This document shows, in pieces, positions 18,305 to 28,681 of a DNA stretch of 64,000 nt; the stretch's first letter is position 1, and every line of letters begins with the position of its first letter. Below the pieces are notes generated by a model that ran no database searches, had not been told where the DNA came from, and was given only the letters and a program-made list of their open reading frames with translations. Made by a program: the position numbers and the translations under genes. Origin of the DNA: Roseibium aquae. Lineage in GTDB: Bacteria > Pseudomonadota > Alphaproteobacteria > Rhizobiales > Stappiaceae. Location of the stretch: positions 62,001-126,000 of the forward strand of contig NZ_VXDC01000006.1 of assembly GCF_008711285.1 (NCBI RefSeq), written 5' to 3'.

Positions 18305-20322
18305 GCCAAGTCCTCCTGTGCCGGCGACGCATCGTCCTCCGCCAGTCCCAAAAGCCGGTGCGCGTCCTGCAAAAACGTCAGCAGGTCCCCCCCAGCATAC
18401 AGGAAGCTGTCCACGCCCGCAGCCCGCAAGGGCTCTTCCTGCTCGCCCGGCCGGCCGGCCAGATATAGATGGGCGGCGCCCGCCGCCTTCAGTGCCGTGG
18501 CCGCCGCGGGTCCCTGTTCGGCATAGACGCGGTCGGACGACACGAGGCAGGCCAGCCGCGCGCCGCTTTGCTTGAACTGCGCAACAAGGCTGTCCAAACC
18601 CTCGACAGGCTCGCCCCCGGCCGAGGCCAGGCCGCCGGCGGCAAGGGCGTTCTTCGTCCAGGTCGCGCGCGCGGTGAACTCGGCGAGCGGTCCAAGGCAT
18701 GCGAGGAAGACGGCCGGACGCCGCCCCGTCACGCGCATGGCGTGATCGGCGCGCCGGCGCAGGGCCTCGAAAGGTTCGGCGTCGCGCTGGCAGTCAAGCG
18801 GCCGGACGATCGTCCGCGTGGCGGCCTCCGCACCCAGCCCGCCCTGGAGCTCGGCCACCCGGGCCCCGTCCTTGAACGCCTTGACCAGCGCTTCGAACCG
18901 CGCGCCCCCGCCCGCTTCGGGCAGCGTTTGCGTCATGTCCACCTCGCCGACATCCTGCATCGGCACGTCGAGCACCAGAACCGGCTTTTCCTCCAGATCG
19001 GGAAACTCGCTCACGCCGGTCACCGGCCGTTTGCGGCTGGCGATCGCGCGGGCCCGCTCGGCGCGTGTCTCATTGAGCCTGTCCTGAATGAAGCCCGGTT
19101 CAAGCGCCCGGCCCAGCCCGCCCTTGGCCTCGATCTCCTGAAAGAAGGCCCAGGCGGCATCGGCCATCTGCCCGGTCCGCGCCTCGATGGCGCCCGATCC
19201 GGCGGACGGGTCGGCCACCTTGTGCAGATTGCTTTCCTCGATGAGGATCGACTGGGTGTTTCGCGCCAGCCGCCGGGCAAAGGCATCGGGCAAGCCGACC
19301 GCGGAGGTGTGGGGCAGCACCGCGACGCTATCGGCGCCGCCGATCCCGGCGGAAAAGGCCGCAACCGTGTTGCGCAGCAGGTTCACGAAAGGGTCCCTTG
19401 CGGTCAGCATCCGGTGCGAGGTCTGCATGTGCAAGGCCAGGGCGTGGTCTTCCAAGCCGCATTCGGAAAGGACACAGGACCACAGGCGGCGCAGGGCGCG
19501 GGCCTTTGCGACCGTGCCGATCTGATCGGCATCGGCCACAAGCGTGAAGCCGATCAGCGCCGCCCACCTGGCGGGATCGATCCGGCTGTGTTCCATGGCC
19601 CGCAAATACTCGACGCCGGTGGCCAGAACGCATCCCAGTTCCTGCGCGGCGCTTGCGCCGCCATCATGCCACGGCCGTCCGTCGGCTTCCGCCAGGATCG
19701 GTGTGGCCCCGAGGCGGCTCAAGGCGAAATAGGCATCGGCGGCGCGGGCGACGCCGTCCGACAATCCGGCAAGGGCCCATCCGCGCCGGGCGAGCAGACC
19801 GTAATAGTCAAAGCCGGCATGGATCCGCACCCGCGACGGGTCCAGACCGATGTGGTCCAAATACGCGACGAGCAGAGGAAGCACGGTGGTGCCCTCATGA
19901 CCGGCGACCAGCCGGAGATCGATCAGATCGAGATAGACCCCGGACAGGAGCTGGTCCATATCCTCCATGCTGTTCATGCAGATGCCGCCGCCCGGCTGCG
20001 CACCGGAGGAGCTTGCGAACACAAGTTCGAGACCACTGGCGCCCCCCTCAAGATCGTCGAGGATCTGCGCATTGGCCAGTTTCACGTCGGGATGATCGAT
20101 CCGCTGGATGATCGACCACGGCCGCCCGGCGGGCCGCGCCATCTGCGGCTGCGCATCGGACCGCTTCGGATAGAGCGGCTCGACGGCATATCCGTCCTCC
20201 GTCCGGGTCTGCAACCGGTCGCGGCTTGCCCCCTTCAAGGCGGCATCCACGGCCGCCAGCCAATCGGCCCGGTCCGCTCCCAGAAACGCCTCGGGGATTT
20301 CGAAATCAGTCAGGTCGGTCAT
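18301..20322 (-). CDS. mutA: Methylmalonyl-CoA mutase, small subunit
   Basis: 673 residues from ATG at 20322, which follows GGGAG at about 8 bp; an in-frame ATG at 20367 adds 15 residues and is less likely. Opens [13 protein letters not shown]. It has the MCM barrel (residues about 40-500) with [32 protein letters not shown] and [19 protein letters not shown], followed by a B12-domain-like fold lacking the DxHxxG histidine. This is as expected for the non-catalytic partner of the heterodimer. It is first in the mutA-mutB operon and diverges from the LuxR-type regulator across about 630 bp. Confidence 0.93.
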   Translation of the reverse strand: MTDLTDFEIPEAFLGADRADWLAAVDAALKGASRDRLQTRTEDGYAVEPLYPKRSDAQPQMARPAGRPWSIIQRIDHPDVKLANAQILDDLEGGASGLELVFASSSGAQPGGGICMNSMEDMDQLLSGVYLDLIDLRLVAGHEGTTVLPLLVAYLDHIGLDPSRVRIHAGFDYYGLLARRGWALAGLSDGVARAADAYFALSRLGATPILAEADGRPWHDGGASAAQELGCVLATGVEYLRAMEHSRIDPARWAALIGFTLVADADQIGTVAKARALRRLWSCVLSECGLEDHALALHMQTSHRMLTARDPFVNLLRNTVAAFSAGIGGADSVAVLPHTSAVGLPDAFARRLARNTQSILIEESNLHKVADPSAGSGAIEARTGQMADAAWAFFQEIEAKGGLGRALEPGFIQDRLNETRAERARAIASRKRPVTGVSEFPDLEEKPVLVLDVPMQDVGEVDMTQTLPEAGGGARFEALVKAFKDGARVAELQGGLGAEAATRTIVRPLDCQRDAEPFEALRRRADHAMRVTGRRPAVFLACLGPLAEFTARATWTKNALAAGGLASAGGEPVEGLDSLVAQFKQSGARLACLVSSDRVYAEQGPAAATALKAAGAAHLYLAGRPGEQEEPLRAAGVDSFLYAGGDLLTFLQDAHRLLGLAEDDASPAQEDLA

Positions 20323-20778
20323 CACAGTCTCCCATTGCGTCGGTTTTAGTCCCGAACTCGAAGTCATGGCAACTCAACAGAAGACCAACCCGCCAACGGC
20401 TCCCGCCGGTCAGTGCCGGGCGGAGGCCACACCCCACACGGACAAACCGGTCCGATCCGGCCCTGGCCGCGCCCCGGCACCCGGCCCGGCGCAAGATCGC
20501 GCTATGAAGAAACGGCGCCTGGCCCGAAGGACACAGGCCAGCAACAGATCCGTTTTTCACAGGGGTTTCACGGTCACCGGGCTGTCCAAAAGCAACCCGA
20601 AAGGCAAAATAGGGAAACAATGCAGACCCTTACGGCAGAGCGCGCGCATTACACTCTGGACCTGCGGAAGCGGCAAATGTGGAGGATCATGCCAAGTTTA
20701 TGGCGTGAAATGCTAAATCACGCAAATTTCCCTATTGGTACCTTGCGCAATTATATTGTAATTTATCAGAACTGCCGT
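20323..20778. other. Divergent intergenic region between mutA and the regulator
   Basis: The left half (20323-20600) is GC-rich and must contain the mutA promoter, though none is obvious. The right half (about 20690-20950) turns AT-rich, with ATTGGTACCTTGCGCAATTA and TTGTAATTTATC strings. This suggests promoter DNA for the regulator gene. No convincing gene and no known riboswitch was seen. Confidence 0.45.
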
Positions 20779-20946
20779 ATGGGCATGAAAAAAATCAACA
20801 ACGAAGACGGGAGGTCGAAAGCAAAACTTTCCACCGAACGACCAAACGAAGCAAATAAAAAAAACCCATCGGCGGAACGCTACGTAATCCTGCCTGAACA
20901 GGTGTGGCGGTTCGTGAAAAACAGCAGCGCAATGTTGCGAACATAA
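20779..20946 (+). CDS. Possible 55-residue basic small protein ahead of the LuxR gene
   Basis: An ATG-started frame (MGMKKINNEDGRSKAKLS...) ends 3 bp before the LuxR-type gene begins, an operon-like spacing. The peptide is lysine- and asparagine-rich. There is no clear ribosome site, and the region may be just the AT-rich promoter zone of the next gene. Recorded at low confidence. Confidence 0.15.
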   Translation: MGMKKINNEDGRSKAKLSTERPNEANKKNPSAERYVILPEQVWRFVKNSSAMLRT

Positions 20947-20949
20947 TGG

Positions 20950-21660
20950 ATGTGCACAATGTTTGACCAGACCGAACTCAAAAGCAAATTGAGAGCGATT
21001 TCCGAGTCCACCGCAGCCCACCACGTTTTGGACATCGTTGAGTCCAACCTCAGACGGATGGGCGCAACCCATGTTCTGATCACGGGTTTGCCGATGCCGA
21101 ACCGGCCCATCGACAGCCTGGTTCAACGGTTCCGCTGGCCCGACCAACGCAATGACGGCATTGAAAGCACGTCCCTGTCCGCCAATGACAGCGCATTGAT
21201 GCTGGGGCTTGCCAGCGACCGCGCCATGACTTGGACCATTTCTGCCGGGGACATGGAGCACTCCGATTTGCTGGCGGCCGCTGGCGAAGGCAGTCAGATC
21301 GTGGTGATCCCGGTCACCGAACTCTACCCGTTCCAAGCCTTTGTCTATGCCAGCGGACCCGCGCTTCAGCCGACCAAATGGGAGTTGTCGGCTCTTGAGG
21401 TCTTGTCCTCCGCGGCATTCTCGCGCCTGCGCGACCTTGGCGTCATCTCCGGCCAGCGGCCGGGTGCCCTGTCGACACGCGAGCGCAAGGTGCTCGAGCT
21501 GACCGCGTTCGGCAAGACGGCCGGTGAAATCGCCGAGGTTCTGGATATCTCCCAGCGTACCGTTCATGCCCATCTGCAGAACGCCAGTGTCAAATTGAAC
21601 GCATCGAACAAGACCCACACGGTGGTGGAAGCCCTGCGCTACGGCCAGATCCGGGTGTAA
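20950..21660 (+). CDS. LuxR-family regulator with autoinducer-binding-like domain
   Basis: 236 residues. Residues about 15-160 match the alpha-beta fold of the autoinducer-binding domain (VESNLRRMGATHVLITGLP, NDSALMLGLASDRAMTW, VVIPVTELYPFQAFVYASG). Residues about 170-232 are a LuxR/GerE helix-turn-helix: LSTRERKVLELTAFGKTAGE, then IAEVLDISQRTVHAHLQNAS. No luxI-type synthase is present in the window, so it is a solo regulator whose ligand, if any, is unknown. Start ATG, or a second in-frame ATG at 20959. It diverges from mutA and could regulate it, but this is speculation. Confidence 0.8.
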   Translation: MCTMFDQTELKSKLRAISESTAAHHVLDIVESNLRRMGATHVLITGLPMPNRPIDSLVQRFRWPDQRNDGIESTSLSANDSALMLGLASDRAMTWTISAGDMEHSDLLAAAGEGSQIVVIPVTELYPFQAFVYASGPALQPTKWELSALEVLSSAAFSRLRDLGVISGQRPGALSTRERKVLELTAFGKTAGEIAEVLDISQRTVHAHLQNASVKLNASNKTHTVVEALRYGQIRV

Positions 21661-21696
21661 CGGTCCCGGCCATACTGCGGCCGATGTTTGAACAAG

Positions 21697-21723
21697 ATCC
21701 CCGGCCATGCCGGGGATTTTTTT
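21697..21723 (+). terminator. Rho-independent terminator after the LuxR-type gene
   Basis: ATCCCCGGC (21697-21705) pairs perfectly with GCCGGGGAT (21709-21717) across a CAT loop, followed by six more T residues (T from 21717 to 21723). Strong, and placed between convergent genes. Confidence 0.9.
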
Positions 21724-21776
21724 ACGCGGACGCCTGAGCCATCAGCCCAGGCGTCTTGGGTCACGAGACCGGCAGT

Positions 21777-22184
21777 TCAGTAGGTCATCATCGGCGGCAA
21801 TTCCTTTGCCTGCTCGACCCATTTGACCACTTGCGACTCGCTGGGGACCTGGCGGACAAGCTTTTTCGTCTCGTTCACTTCAGCCATCTTCGCCGCCAGA
21901 TTTTCCGGTTTGCGGTGCTTGAGCTCCTTGACCGTATCGACACCCGCGGCCTCGAGCAGCTCGGAATACTCCTCGCCAACCCCGTTGATTCGCATCAAAT
22001 CGGCCATATTCGCCCATTTAAGGATCCGCTTTTCCTCGATCCCGGTTTCCTCGGCCAGTGCCTTTCTTCCCTTCGGGTCCTTCGCCCGCTCCAGATAGGC
22101 TTCGGTGGTCTTGATCCCCACGGCCCCCAGTTTTTCCGCGTAAACCGGACCAATTCCCTCGATTTCACTGATCGCATAGGCCAT
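21777..22184 (-). CDS. DUF4332 (helix-hairpin-helix-like) protein
   Basis: 135 residues. It opens MAYAISEIEGIGPVYAEKLGAVG, a helix-hairpin-helix signature, then TTEAYLERAKDPKGRKALAEETGI, and a second similar hairpin LMRINGVGEEYSELLEAAGVDTV. This repeat pattern is DUF4332. The family is thought to bind DNA or nucleotides by analogy with other HhH proteins, but no activity is known. ATG start; a short gap separates it from the next minus-strand gene upstream, so the two may form an operon. Confidence 0.82.
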   Translation of the reverse strand: MAYAISEIEGIGPVYAEKLGAVGIKTTEAYLERAKDPKGRKALAEETGIEEKRILKWANMADLMRINGVGEEYSELLEAAGVDTVKELKHRKPENLAAKMAEVNETKKLVRQVPSESQVVKWVEQAKELPPMMTY

Positions 22185-22226
22185 CTGTCACTTTCTCCTC
22201 CGCCGGACCAATGACCGTCTATGGGG

Positions 22227-22616
22227 CTACACGATTTGGTTTAGGCCCGGGATCTTTGAAATAACTTCGTCGACGGTCTCTTCCCCCGCTTTTTCCTTAG
22301 CATAAGCGACGAGTTCTTGGGTTACGGATTTGATCTCATCCATCGAAAGGCCGGCGGATGTGAGTTCGTTCAAGGCGGCCATGGCCGCGCCCATCCCGCC
22401 CATCATATTGCCGAGGCCGGACAACATGCCGCCGGACTTTTCGGCCGCCTTCTCATCTACCAGTTCACGTGCTCCGGGAAGGGCCGCGAACACCTCCGCA
22501 ACCTTGTCTTCCGGGCCCGCTTTTTCCAGGAAACCGAGGATGATCCCGATGGCCTTCCGGGATGTTTCGGCTGAGATATCGGCTGCCTGTGCAATCCGGT
22601 CGATGAGGTCCTGCAT
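22227..22616 (-). CDS. DUF2267-like helical protein
   Basis: 129 residues from ATG with AGGGAG upstream. It opens MQDLIDRIAQAADISAETSR, then KAIGIILGFLEKAGPEDKV. A glycine/methionine-rich middle (GGMLSGLGNMMGGMGAAMAA, residues about 68-88) is followed by helices and a YAKEKAGEETVDEVISKIPG end. The N-terminal half resembles DUF2267-type proteins seen in many Proteobacteria. The flexible Gly-Met stretch could mediate oligomerisation. No enzyme signature. Divergent from the HerA-like ATPase with about 160 bp between. Confidence 0.65.
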   Translation of the reverse strand: MQDLIDRIAQAADISAETSRKAIGIILGFLEKAGPEDKVAEVFAALPGARELVDEKAAEKSGGMLSGLGNMMGGMGAAMAALNELTSAGLSMDEIKSVTQELVAYAKEKAGEETVDEVISKIPGLNQIV

Positions 22617-22777
22617 GTCGTTTTTCTCCCTGACGTGCCAAGGCGGCCATGGGGCCGCGTATTTCGACACGCTATACGCCAGAAGAGACAGCGCGTCGAC
22701 GGTGACAAGGGCCCTGCGGGGTGCTTTGCTTACGCCAAACTGATCAGACAGATTCGCAGCGCATTCAGGAGGCACCC

Positions 22778-24337
22778 GTGGGTGATCACAGTTCGATTTT
22801 CATCGGTGGGGCCAATCGGGACATCGAGCTGGCATTGAAGCTTGCAAACCGCCACGGCCTGATCGCCGGGGCGACCGGTACGGGAAAAACCGTTTCGCTG
22901 CAGATCCTGGCCGAAGGCTTCTCGGCGGCGGGCGTCCCGGTTTTCTGCGCCGATATCAAGGGCGACCTTGCTGGACTGGCAATGCCCGGCGAACCCAAGG
23001 ACTTTCTGGACAAGCGCGCCCAAACGATCGGATTTGCGGACCGCTACACGTATGAGGCGTTCCCGGTCGCCTTCTGGGATGTCTTCGGCAGCCAGGGACA
23101 TCCGGTCCGCACAACCTTGTCGGAAATGGGTCCTCTCCTGCTGTCCCGCCTGCTGGAGCTGAACGATACCCAGGAAGGTGTCCTCAACGTTGCATTCGAG
23201 CTGGCCGACGACAATGGGCTCCTGCTCCTCGACCTGAAGGACCTGCAGGCGCTCCTGACCCATCTCGCCGACCGGGCCTCGGAACTGTCCAAGCTTTACG
23301 GCTTTGTCTCGAAGGCATCGATCGGCGCGATCCAACGCCGGCTGCTCGTGCTGGAGCGCCAGGGCGCGGAGCATTTCTTCGGGGAACCGGCCCTTGATAT
23401 CCGCGATCTCTTGCGCGTCGCACCGGATGGCCGGGGACTGATCAACGTGCTCGCCGCCGACAAGCTGATGCAGGCTCCGCGCCTTTACGCAACGTTCCTC
23501 CTCTGGCTCTTGTCGGAGTTGTTCGAAGAGCTGCCCGAAGTCGGAGACCCGAAGAAGCCCAAGCTCGTGTTCTTCTTCGACGAAGCGCATCTTCTGTTCA
23601 ACGATGCCCCGAAGGCGCTGATCGAAATGGTGGAGCGGGTGGTCCGGCTCATCCGCTCCAAGGGCGTGGGCGTCTATTTCGTGACACAAAATCCGATGGA
23701 TCTGCCCGATACCGTGCTGGCCCAGCTCGGCAACCGGGTGCAGCATGCGCTCCGGGCGTTCACACCACGCGACCAGAAAGCCGTGCGCGCCGCCGCCGAA
23801 ACCTTCCGCCCGAACCCGGACCTCGATACGGAACGGGTCCTCCAGGAACTGGGTGTGGGGGAAGCCCTGGTTTCAACGCTGGAAGGCAAGGGGATCCCGT
23901 CGGTCGTGGAACGCACGCTGATCCGCCCGCCCTCGTCCCGGCTCGGACCAATCACCGAGGCGGAAAGGCGGGCGGTGATTCAGGCCAACGCGGCTTTCGG
24001 TCTGTACGAGCGTGTGAAGGACCGGAAATCAGCCTATGAGATCCTCGCGCAGCGGGCCGATGAAACCTCCCGCCTGGAGCAACGCCAGCGCGGATTGGAA
24101 GAAAAAACCTGGCGGGATGAGGGTGTACCCAGACGCACCCGCTCCGGCTTCCAACTGCCCGACTTTGGCCGCGACGACCGGTCCCGGCCCGAAAGCATCG
24201 CCCAGAAAGGCCAGCGCCGGCGCAGCCGTGACACGGCTTTGGAGGCGGGCCTCAAATCCGCGGCGCGCAGCTTCGGAAGCTCCCTCGGCCGGGCGTTGGT
24301 GCGCGGACTGATGGGGTCTTTGAAACGCGGCAAATGA
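22778..24337 (+). CDS. HerA-like P-loop ATPase (DUF853 family)
   Basis: 519 residues from a GTG placed 5 bp after AGGAGG. Walker A is GATGTGKT (31-38); Walker B is [13 protein letters not shown]. Other family strings are [29 protein letters not shown] and [13 protein letters not shown]. The C-terminal 60 residues are basic and low-complexity. DUF853 proteins are FtsK/HerA-superfamily ATPases of unknown job, annotated as helicase HerA-like. Unlike true HerA, no NurA nuclease gene is adjacent. Confidence 0.88.
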   Translation: MGDHSSIFIGGANRDIELALKLANRHGLIAGATGTGKTVSLQILAEGFSAAGVPVFCADIKGDLAGLAMPGEPKDFLDKRAQTIGFADRYTYEAFPVAFWDVFGSQGHPVRTTLSEMGPLLLSRLLELNDTQEGVLNVAFELADDNGLLLLDLKDLQALLTHLADRASELSKLYGFVSKASIGAIQRRLLVLERQGAEHFFGEPALDIRDLLRVAPDGRGLINVLAADKLMQAPRLYATFLLWLLSELFEELPEVGDPKKPKLVFFFDEAHLLFNDAPKALIEMVERVVRLIRSKGVGVYFVTQNPMDLPDTVLAQLGNRVQHALRAFTPRDQKAVRAAAETFRPNPDLDTERVLQELGVGEALVSTLEGKGIPSVVERTLIRPPSSRLGPITEAERRAVIQANAAFGLYERVKDRKSAYEILAQRADETSRLEQRQRGLEEKTWRDEGVPRRTRSGFQLPDFGRDDRSRPESIAQKGQRRRSRDTALEAGLKSAARSFGSSLGRALVRGLMGSLKRGK

Positions 24338-24607
24338 CAGGTTGGTGGCGATGATGCGCGATCCGGACCAGGCAAGCGAAAGGCGGGCTTTGGCTGTCGG
24401 GAGCAACTCCAGGAAACGGTGCAAGACAGAGACGGTCTTTCCGCTGGAGCCAATGCCCCCGCATGATGTGAGGGGACACAGCCAGCGCGCGGAAAACACA
24501 TCGATAATCCACTGACAAACGAATTGCGCTTTGCGCCGCGATATGGCCTGTTAGGCGCCCCACGGCTCAAGGCCGCCCTATTGAAAACACCCTTGGAAGG
24601 ATGCGCG

Positions 24608-25996
24608 ATGAGCACCATCGACACCGTCCTCGCCCGGATCGATCAGGATCTGGATGCGAGCCTCGACCGCTTGTTTGATCTCCTGCGGATCAAGTCCATT
24701 TCAACCGACCCCGCCTACAAGGACGACTGCCGGGAGGCGGCCGAGTGGCTGGCCAGGGAACTGACGGCGATCGGGATCGAAGCCAGCGTGCGGCACACGG
24801 CGGGCCACCCCATGGTGGTGGGCCACCGCAAGACCGGCAAACCCGGGCCGCATGTGCTTTTTTACGGCCACTATGATGTCCAGCCGGTCGACCCGCTGGA
24901 CCTTTGGACCCGCGATCCGTTCGACCCTGCCCTGGTCACCCGCGAGGACGGCTCGAAGATCATCGTTGCCCGTGGTTCGGCGGACGACAAAGGCCAGCTC
25001 ATGACATTCGTGGAGGCCGCGCGTGCCTATATGGCCGAGACGGGCGACCTTCCGGTCGATGTATCGATCCTGTTCGAAGGCGAAGAGGAAACGGGCTCGC
25101 CTTCGCTGGATCCGTTTCTCCAGGCGCACAAGGACGAATTGAAGGCCGATCTGGCGCTGGTGTGCGACACCGGCATGTGGGACGCCACCACCCCGGCCAT
25201 CTCCATCATGCTGCGCGGCATGGTGGGCGACGAGATCGTCGTGCGGGCCGCCAACCGCGACCTCCACTCCGGCCACTACGGCGGCTCGGCGCAAAACCCC
25301 AACCACATTGTCGCCAACATCATCGCCGGCCTGCATGACGAGACCGGACGGATAACACTGCCCGGGTTCTATGACGGCGTGGTGGAGATGCCGGACGACA
25401 TCACGGCGATGTGGGACAAGCTCGGGTTTTCGCTCGACACGTTCCTCGGCGAGATCGGCCTGAGCAAACCGCGCGGCGAAACCGGCCGCAAGCCGCTGGA
25501 ACACATCTGGACCCGGCCGACAGCCGAGGTGAACGGCATGTGGGGCGGCTACCAGGGCGCCGGATCCAAAACGGTGATTCCCGCCCAGGCCCACGCCAAG
25601 TTCACCTTCCGCCTTGTCGGCGACCAGGACCCGGACAAGATCCGCGAGAGCTTCCGCGCCTATGTGCGCTCGAAAATCCCGGAGGACTGCTCGGTCGAGT
25701 TTCTGGCCAAGGACGGCAGCCCGGCGCTGCGGCTCGACCCGGACATGCCCGCTCTCGCCAAGGGCAAGAAGGCGCTGCATGACGAATGGGGCGTGGAGGC
25801 CGCGTTGATCGGCATGGGCGGCTCGATCCCGATCGTCGGCGATTTCAAGCGCGAACTGGGCATGGACACGCTTTTGATCGGTTTCGGTCTGGAAGACGAC
25901 CAGATCCATTCGCCGAATGAAAAATACAACCTGACCAGTTTTCACAAGGGAATCCGCTCCTGGGCCCGGGTGCTGGACGAACTGGCGAAGAACTGA
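24608..25996 (+). CDS. M20-family metallo-dipeptidase
   Basis: 462 residues from ATG with GGAAGGA upstream. Zinc and catalytic positions are visible: HVLFYGHYDVQPVDP (metal His and Asp), ARGSADDKGQLM (bridging Asp), FEGEEETGSPSL (catalytic and metal Glu), ALVCDTGMWD, and the late metal His near the end (DQIHSPNEKYN). These match M20 dipeptidases/carboxypeptidases that hydrolyse dipeptides or N-acyl amino acids with two metal ions. Cytoplasmic, as no signal is seen. The exact substrate is not predictable. Confidence 0.9.
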   Translation: MSTIDTVLARIDQDLDASLDRLFDLLRIKSISTDPAYKDDCREAAEWLARELTAIGIEASVRHTAGHPMVVGHRKTGKPGPHVLFYGHYDVQPVDPLDLWTRDPFDPALVTREDGSKIIVARGSADDKGQLMTFVEAARAYMAETGDLPVDVSILFEGEEETGSPSLDPFLQAHKDELKADLALVCDTGMWDATTPAISIMLRGMVGDEIVVRAANRDLHSGHYGGSAQNPNHIVANIIAGLHDETGRITLPGFYDGVVEMPDDITAMWDKLGFSLDTFLGEIGLSKPRGETGRKPLEHIWTRPTAEVNGMWGGYQGAGSKTVIPAQAHAKFTFRLVGDQDPDKIRESFRAYVRSKIPEDCSVEFLAKDGSPALRLDPDMPALAKGKKALHDEWGVEAALIGMGGSIPIVGDFKRELGMDTLLIGFGLEDDQIHSPNEKYNLTSFHKGIRSWARVLDELAKN

Positions 25997-26068
25997 CCGG
26001 CCGGCGGGCGCGGACCGAAATGGCCCGTGCACGCTCCTCTCCGCCCCCCTGCTCACGGGACAAGGCAA

Positions 26069-26650
26069 ATGAAATCCATCTGTGTGTTCTGCGGCTCCAG
26101 TTTTGGCGCCCGCGCCCTTTACACCGACGCCGCGCGCGCCACGGGGCGGGTTATAGCCGAAGCGGGTCTGACGGTCGTCTATGGCGGGGCGTCCGTCGGT
26201 CTGATGGGAGTGGTCGCCGATGCCGCGCTTTCGGCCGGCGGAACGGTGATCGGTGTCCTGCCGAAAGTGCTTGAGGAAAAGGAGCTCGCCCACAAGGGGC
26301 TCACCGAACTCCATATCGTTGACAGCATGCACGAGCGAAAGGCCCTGATGGCCGACCTTTCCGACGGGTTCGCGGCCCTGCCCGGCGGGGCCGGCACCAT
26401 GGAAGAGATTTTCGAGATCTGGACCTGGGGACAGCTCGGCCTGCACCGCAAACCCTGCGGCTTCGTGAATATTGACGGGTTTTATGATGGTTTGATCGGG
26501 TTCTTAGACCACCAGACACGGGAAGGGTTCATGAAGCCGGTCATGCGCGACATGGTGAAAGTGGCCCCCACACCCGAAGACCTGATCGCGCAGTTCAACC
26601 GCTACGAGCCACCTGCGACGCCCAAATGGATCGGCAAGGACGAGACCTGA
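26069..26650 (+). CDS. LOG-family protein (TIGR00730)
   Basis: 193 residues from ATG at 26069, giving MKSICVFCGSSFG. The nucleotide-binding signature LPGGAGTMEEIFE and the early MHERKALM motif define the LOG family. Members remove ribose 5-phosphate from nucleoside monophosphates, and in plants and some bacteria from cytokinin ribotides. In bacteria the physiological substrate is usually unclear. 72 bp follow the M20 gene in the same direction. Confidence 0.9.
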   Translation: MKSICVFCGSSFGARALYTDAARATGRVIAEAGLTVVYGGASVGLMGVVADAALSAGGTVIGVLPKVLEEKELAHKGLTELHIVDSMHERKALMADLSDGFAALPGGAGTMEEIFEIWTWGQLGLHRKPCGFVNIDGFYDGLIGFLDHQTREGFMKPVMRDMVKVAPTPEDLIAQFNRYEPPATPKWIGKDET

Positions 26651-26860
26651 GCGGAAAAGGCCAGCGGCGGGCGCCGACGCGGCTTTCGGCGGGAATGCGG
26701 CGGTTTGGCGGATACACATTCCGACCGGCCCCGGCACTCCGAACGGCAAGCCGAAAAACGTGAATTGTATGACCGGTGGCTTTTGCGCGGGTCCGGCCGA
26801 TGTTAAGAGGCCGCCACCGTGAACGACACCCCAACAGTGCCGACCGAGAAAGTGGTTTTG

Positions 26861-27448
26861 ATGCGTTTTTCCGTTGCAGGAAGTTTTTTGGGCCTGTGCC
26901 TTCTCGCAGGCGCGTGCTCTCCCTCGAGCGATCTCGAGACACCCGCCAGCAGCTTCAGGACATCCAACCTGACCTTGATCCAGATCGATGACGATCATGT
27001 TGGCGGGATCAACGCCGAAACGGCCTATGGCCCGAAATCAATCGAAGCGGCCCTGCCGGGGTTCACCACGGAGGGGATCCAGAGCGCGGTTGAAGACAAC
27101 ACGCAATGGGCTTTGGCCGCCTTCAATTCGGACGGGTTTCAAGTGCTGCAGATCTTCAAGGGGCCGAACGGCAGGATTGGCGCCGTGCATGGCGTGACCC
27201 ACCATCTGGCCGGGCCGAATGGCGAGCGGATCGGGATGACCTTTTCCGAGATCGGTACCGCGGCGGCCGATTGCCGGGTGGGCCGCAACCTGTGGCGCGG
27301 CATGGCGATCTGCACATCGGAAGGCCATCCGAATATCGAGCTGGTCTATGCCATTCCCGGCTATCAGGGACCGTTCGACCGGCTGCCGCCGGCAAAGGAG
27401 CTTTTTGACGCCGAGCTCCAGCGGATCCTGTGGACCCCGAAAACCTGA
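26861..27448 (+). CDS. DUF1131 lipoprotein (YfeY-like)
   Basis: 195 residues from ATG at 26861. An in-frame GTG at 26819 would place 14 extra residues before the signal and is less likely. The signal peptide ends in LLAGAC, a lipobox-like site with alanine at -3, so the protein is probably lipidated on the cysteine. The core reads DDDHVGGINAETAY, EAALPGFTTEGIQSAVED, IGAVHGVTHHLAGPNGERIG and MTFSEIG. These match DUF1131, the family of the E. coli RpoE-regulated lipoprotein YfeY. Periplasmic role unknown. The start is about 210 bp after the LOG gene. Confidence 0.82.
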   Translation: MRFSVAGSFLGLCLLAGACSPSSDLETPASSFRTSNLTLIQIDDDHVGGINAETAYGPKSIEAALPGFTTEGIQSAVEDNTQWALAAFNSDGFQVLQIFKGPNGRIGAVHGVTHHLAGPNGERIGMTFSEIGTAAADCRVGRNLWRGMAICTSEGHPNIELVYAIPGYQGPFDRLPPAKELFDAELQRILWTPKT

Positions 27449-27469
27449 CGGCAAATGCACGGCGGCGGG

Positions 27470-28507
27470 CTACACCCGCGGCCGATCGGTGATCAGCATA
27501 TCCCCGACAGGACGCCACACCGAGCCACGGCCGCCGCGCCGTTCCATGAAATCCTCGGCAGCCAGCGCCAGCGGCAACGCCCGGTCCTTCACGCCGGGCA
27601 AGGCCTTCACGTCCAAGCCCGTCCACGGCAGGAAAGGGTTGCGCCGCATGTGCCAATGGACCTCGGACCGGATCGTCGGTTTCGGCGAGGGCGTGCGGCC
27701 GTGAAAGGCATAGGTATCGGCCACGATCAGAGTGTTTTCCGGCACCACCATGCGCTTTGGCTGGGGAAGACCCAGCGCCTCCAGTTCGTCCGGCCGGATC
27801 CGGAACGATCCGCTGGCGTGGTGGGAACGCGGATCCCGTGCCGCCGTTAACGAACACTGATACTCCCACTCCAGCCGTTCCGGCGTGAGTTTGTGCGATC
27901 CCGGCACGAAACAGAACGGACCGTCGTCCTCGCCCACGTCCTGAAGAAAGAGCCAGGCCTTTGAGGTCGCGTGGAAAGTGTCCGCGTGCACATCCGATTG
28001 CGGGTCTTTTTCCGGCTGACCGTGCGGATCCACGATGACGGTCTGCAAAAACGAGATCGGCACGCCGCCCTGGGCCGCAGCATAACGGATCAGTCCGAGG
28101 GCGCGCGGATCGTGAACCGCCGACTTCAAAGCCGGGTTCTTCTTGAGAACATCGGGCGGAAGCGGCGTCATGCGGGTCACGGCCTGACCTTGCCGCATTT
28201 CGCGGCAGGGCAAGGGCTGGCCGAACACCTCTTCCTTGAGCTGTGCGTAAGTCTCCGCAGGCAGAAAATCGCGGACGAGCACATAGCCGTTCTCATCGAA
28301 AAATGCCTGATCCTCCGGCCGCAATGCCCGCCCCAGGAGCTTGCGACGATGCGCGGCCATGCGGGCCGCGAGGCGCACCCGCTTACGATGCAGTCCCCAG
28401 GCATTCAGCCGCTCACTGCCAAGAAAAGGGTTCTTGCGGGGCGATTTGTCGGTCCCCGCCAGTCCAAGCAGCCAGATCGGCGCTTTCAGATAGTTCAAGG
28501 GTGTCAC
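27470..28507 (-). CDS. Phytanoyl-CoA dioxygenase family protein (Fe(II)/2-oxoglutarate)
   Basis: 345 residues. The iron-binding HxD is H174-A-D176 in DVHADTFH, and the distal histidine is H269 in YAFHGRTPSP with R271 as the likely 2-oxoglutarate ligand. Residues 65-100 (FFDENGYVLVRDFLPAETYAQLK) start the PhyH fold. The first 60 residues are basic and possibly hydrophobic near residues 5-18, which may anchor it. Hydroxylation of a lipid or secondary metabolite is possible; the substrate is unknown. Convergent with the DUF1131 gene. Confidence 0.82.
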   Translation of the reverse strand: MTPLNYLKAPIWLLGLAGTDKSPRKNPFLGSERLNAWGLHRKRVRLAARMAAHRRKLLGRALRPEDQAFFDENGYVLVRDFLPAETYAQLKEEVFGQPLPCREMRQGQAVTRMTPLPPDVLKKNPALKSAVHDPRALGLIRYAAAQGGVPISFLQTVIVDPHGQPEKDPQSDVHADTFHATSKAWLFLQDVGEDDGPFCFVPGSHKLTPERLEWEYQCSLTAARDPRSHHASGSFRIRPDELEALGLPQPKRMVVPENTLIVADTYAFHGRTPSPKPTIRSEVHWHMRRNPFLPWTGLDVKALPGVKDRALPLALAAEDFMERRGGRGSVWRPVGDMLITDRPRV

Positions 28508-28681
28508 AGCGCGCCTTCCTCATTTCAGACGGTCTGGTGAGGCCTGATGAAAAACCTGATTGCCGCAAAACGCAAGCTGCGGGCGTCGTCGCACGTGATC
28601 CGTCCACCGCTCAGACCTTGGATCAGCCTTTGTTCAAGTTCCGCCGTGACCCGTCGCGATTCCTCGGGTAAGCCTTGTGCC

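Noticed and set aside
16394-18526. 710-codon plus-strand open frame
   Set aside because: Antisense to mutB, which has full family motifs; no ribosome site or fold.
18305-18700. N-terminal extension of mutB
   Set aside because: Lies inside mutA in another frame; the ATGA overlap and family start fix the true start.
18469-20349. 626-codon plus-strand open frame
   Set aside because: Antisense to mutA; composition typical of a shadow frame.
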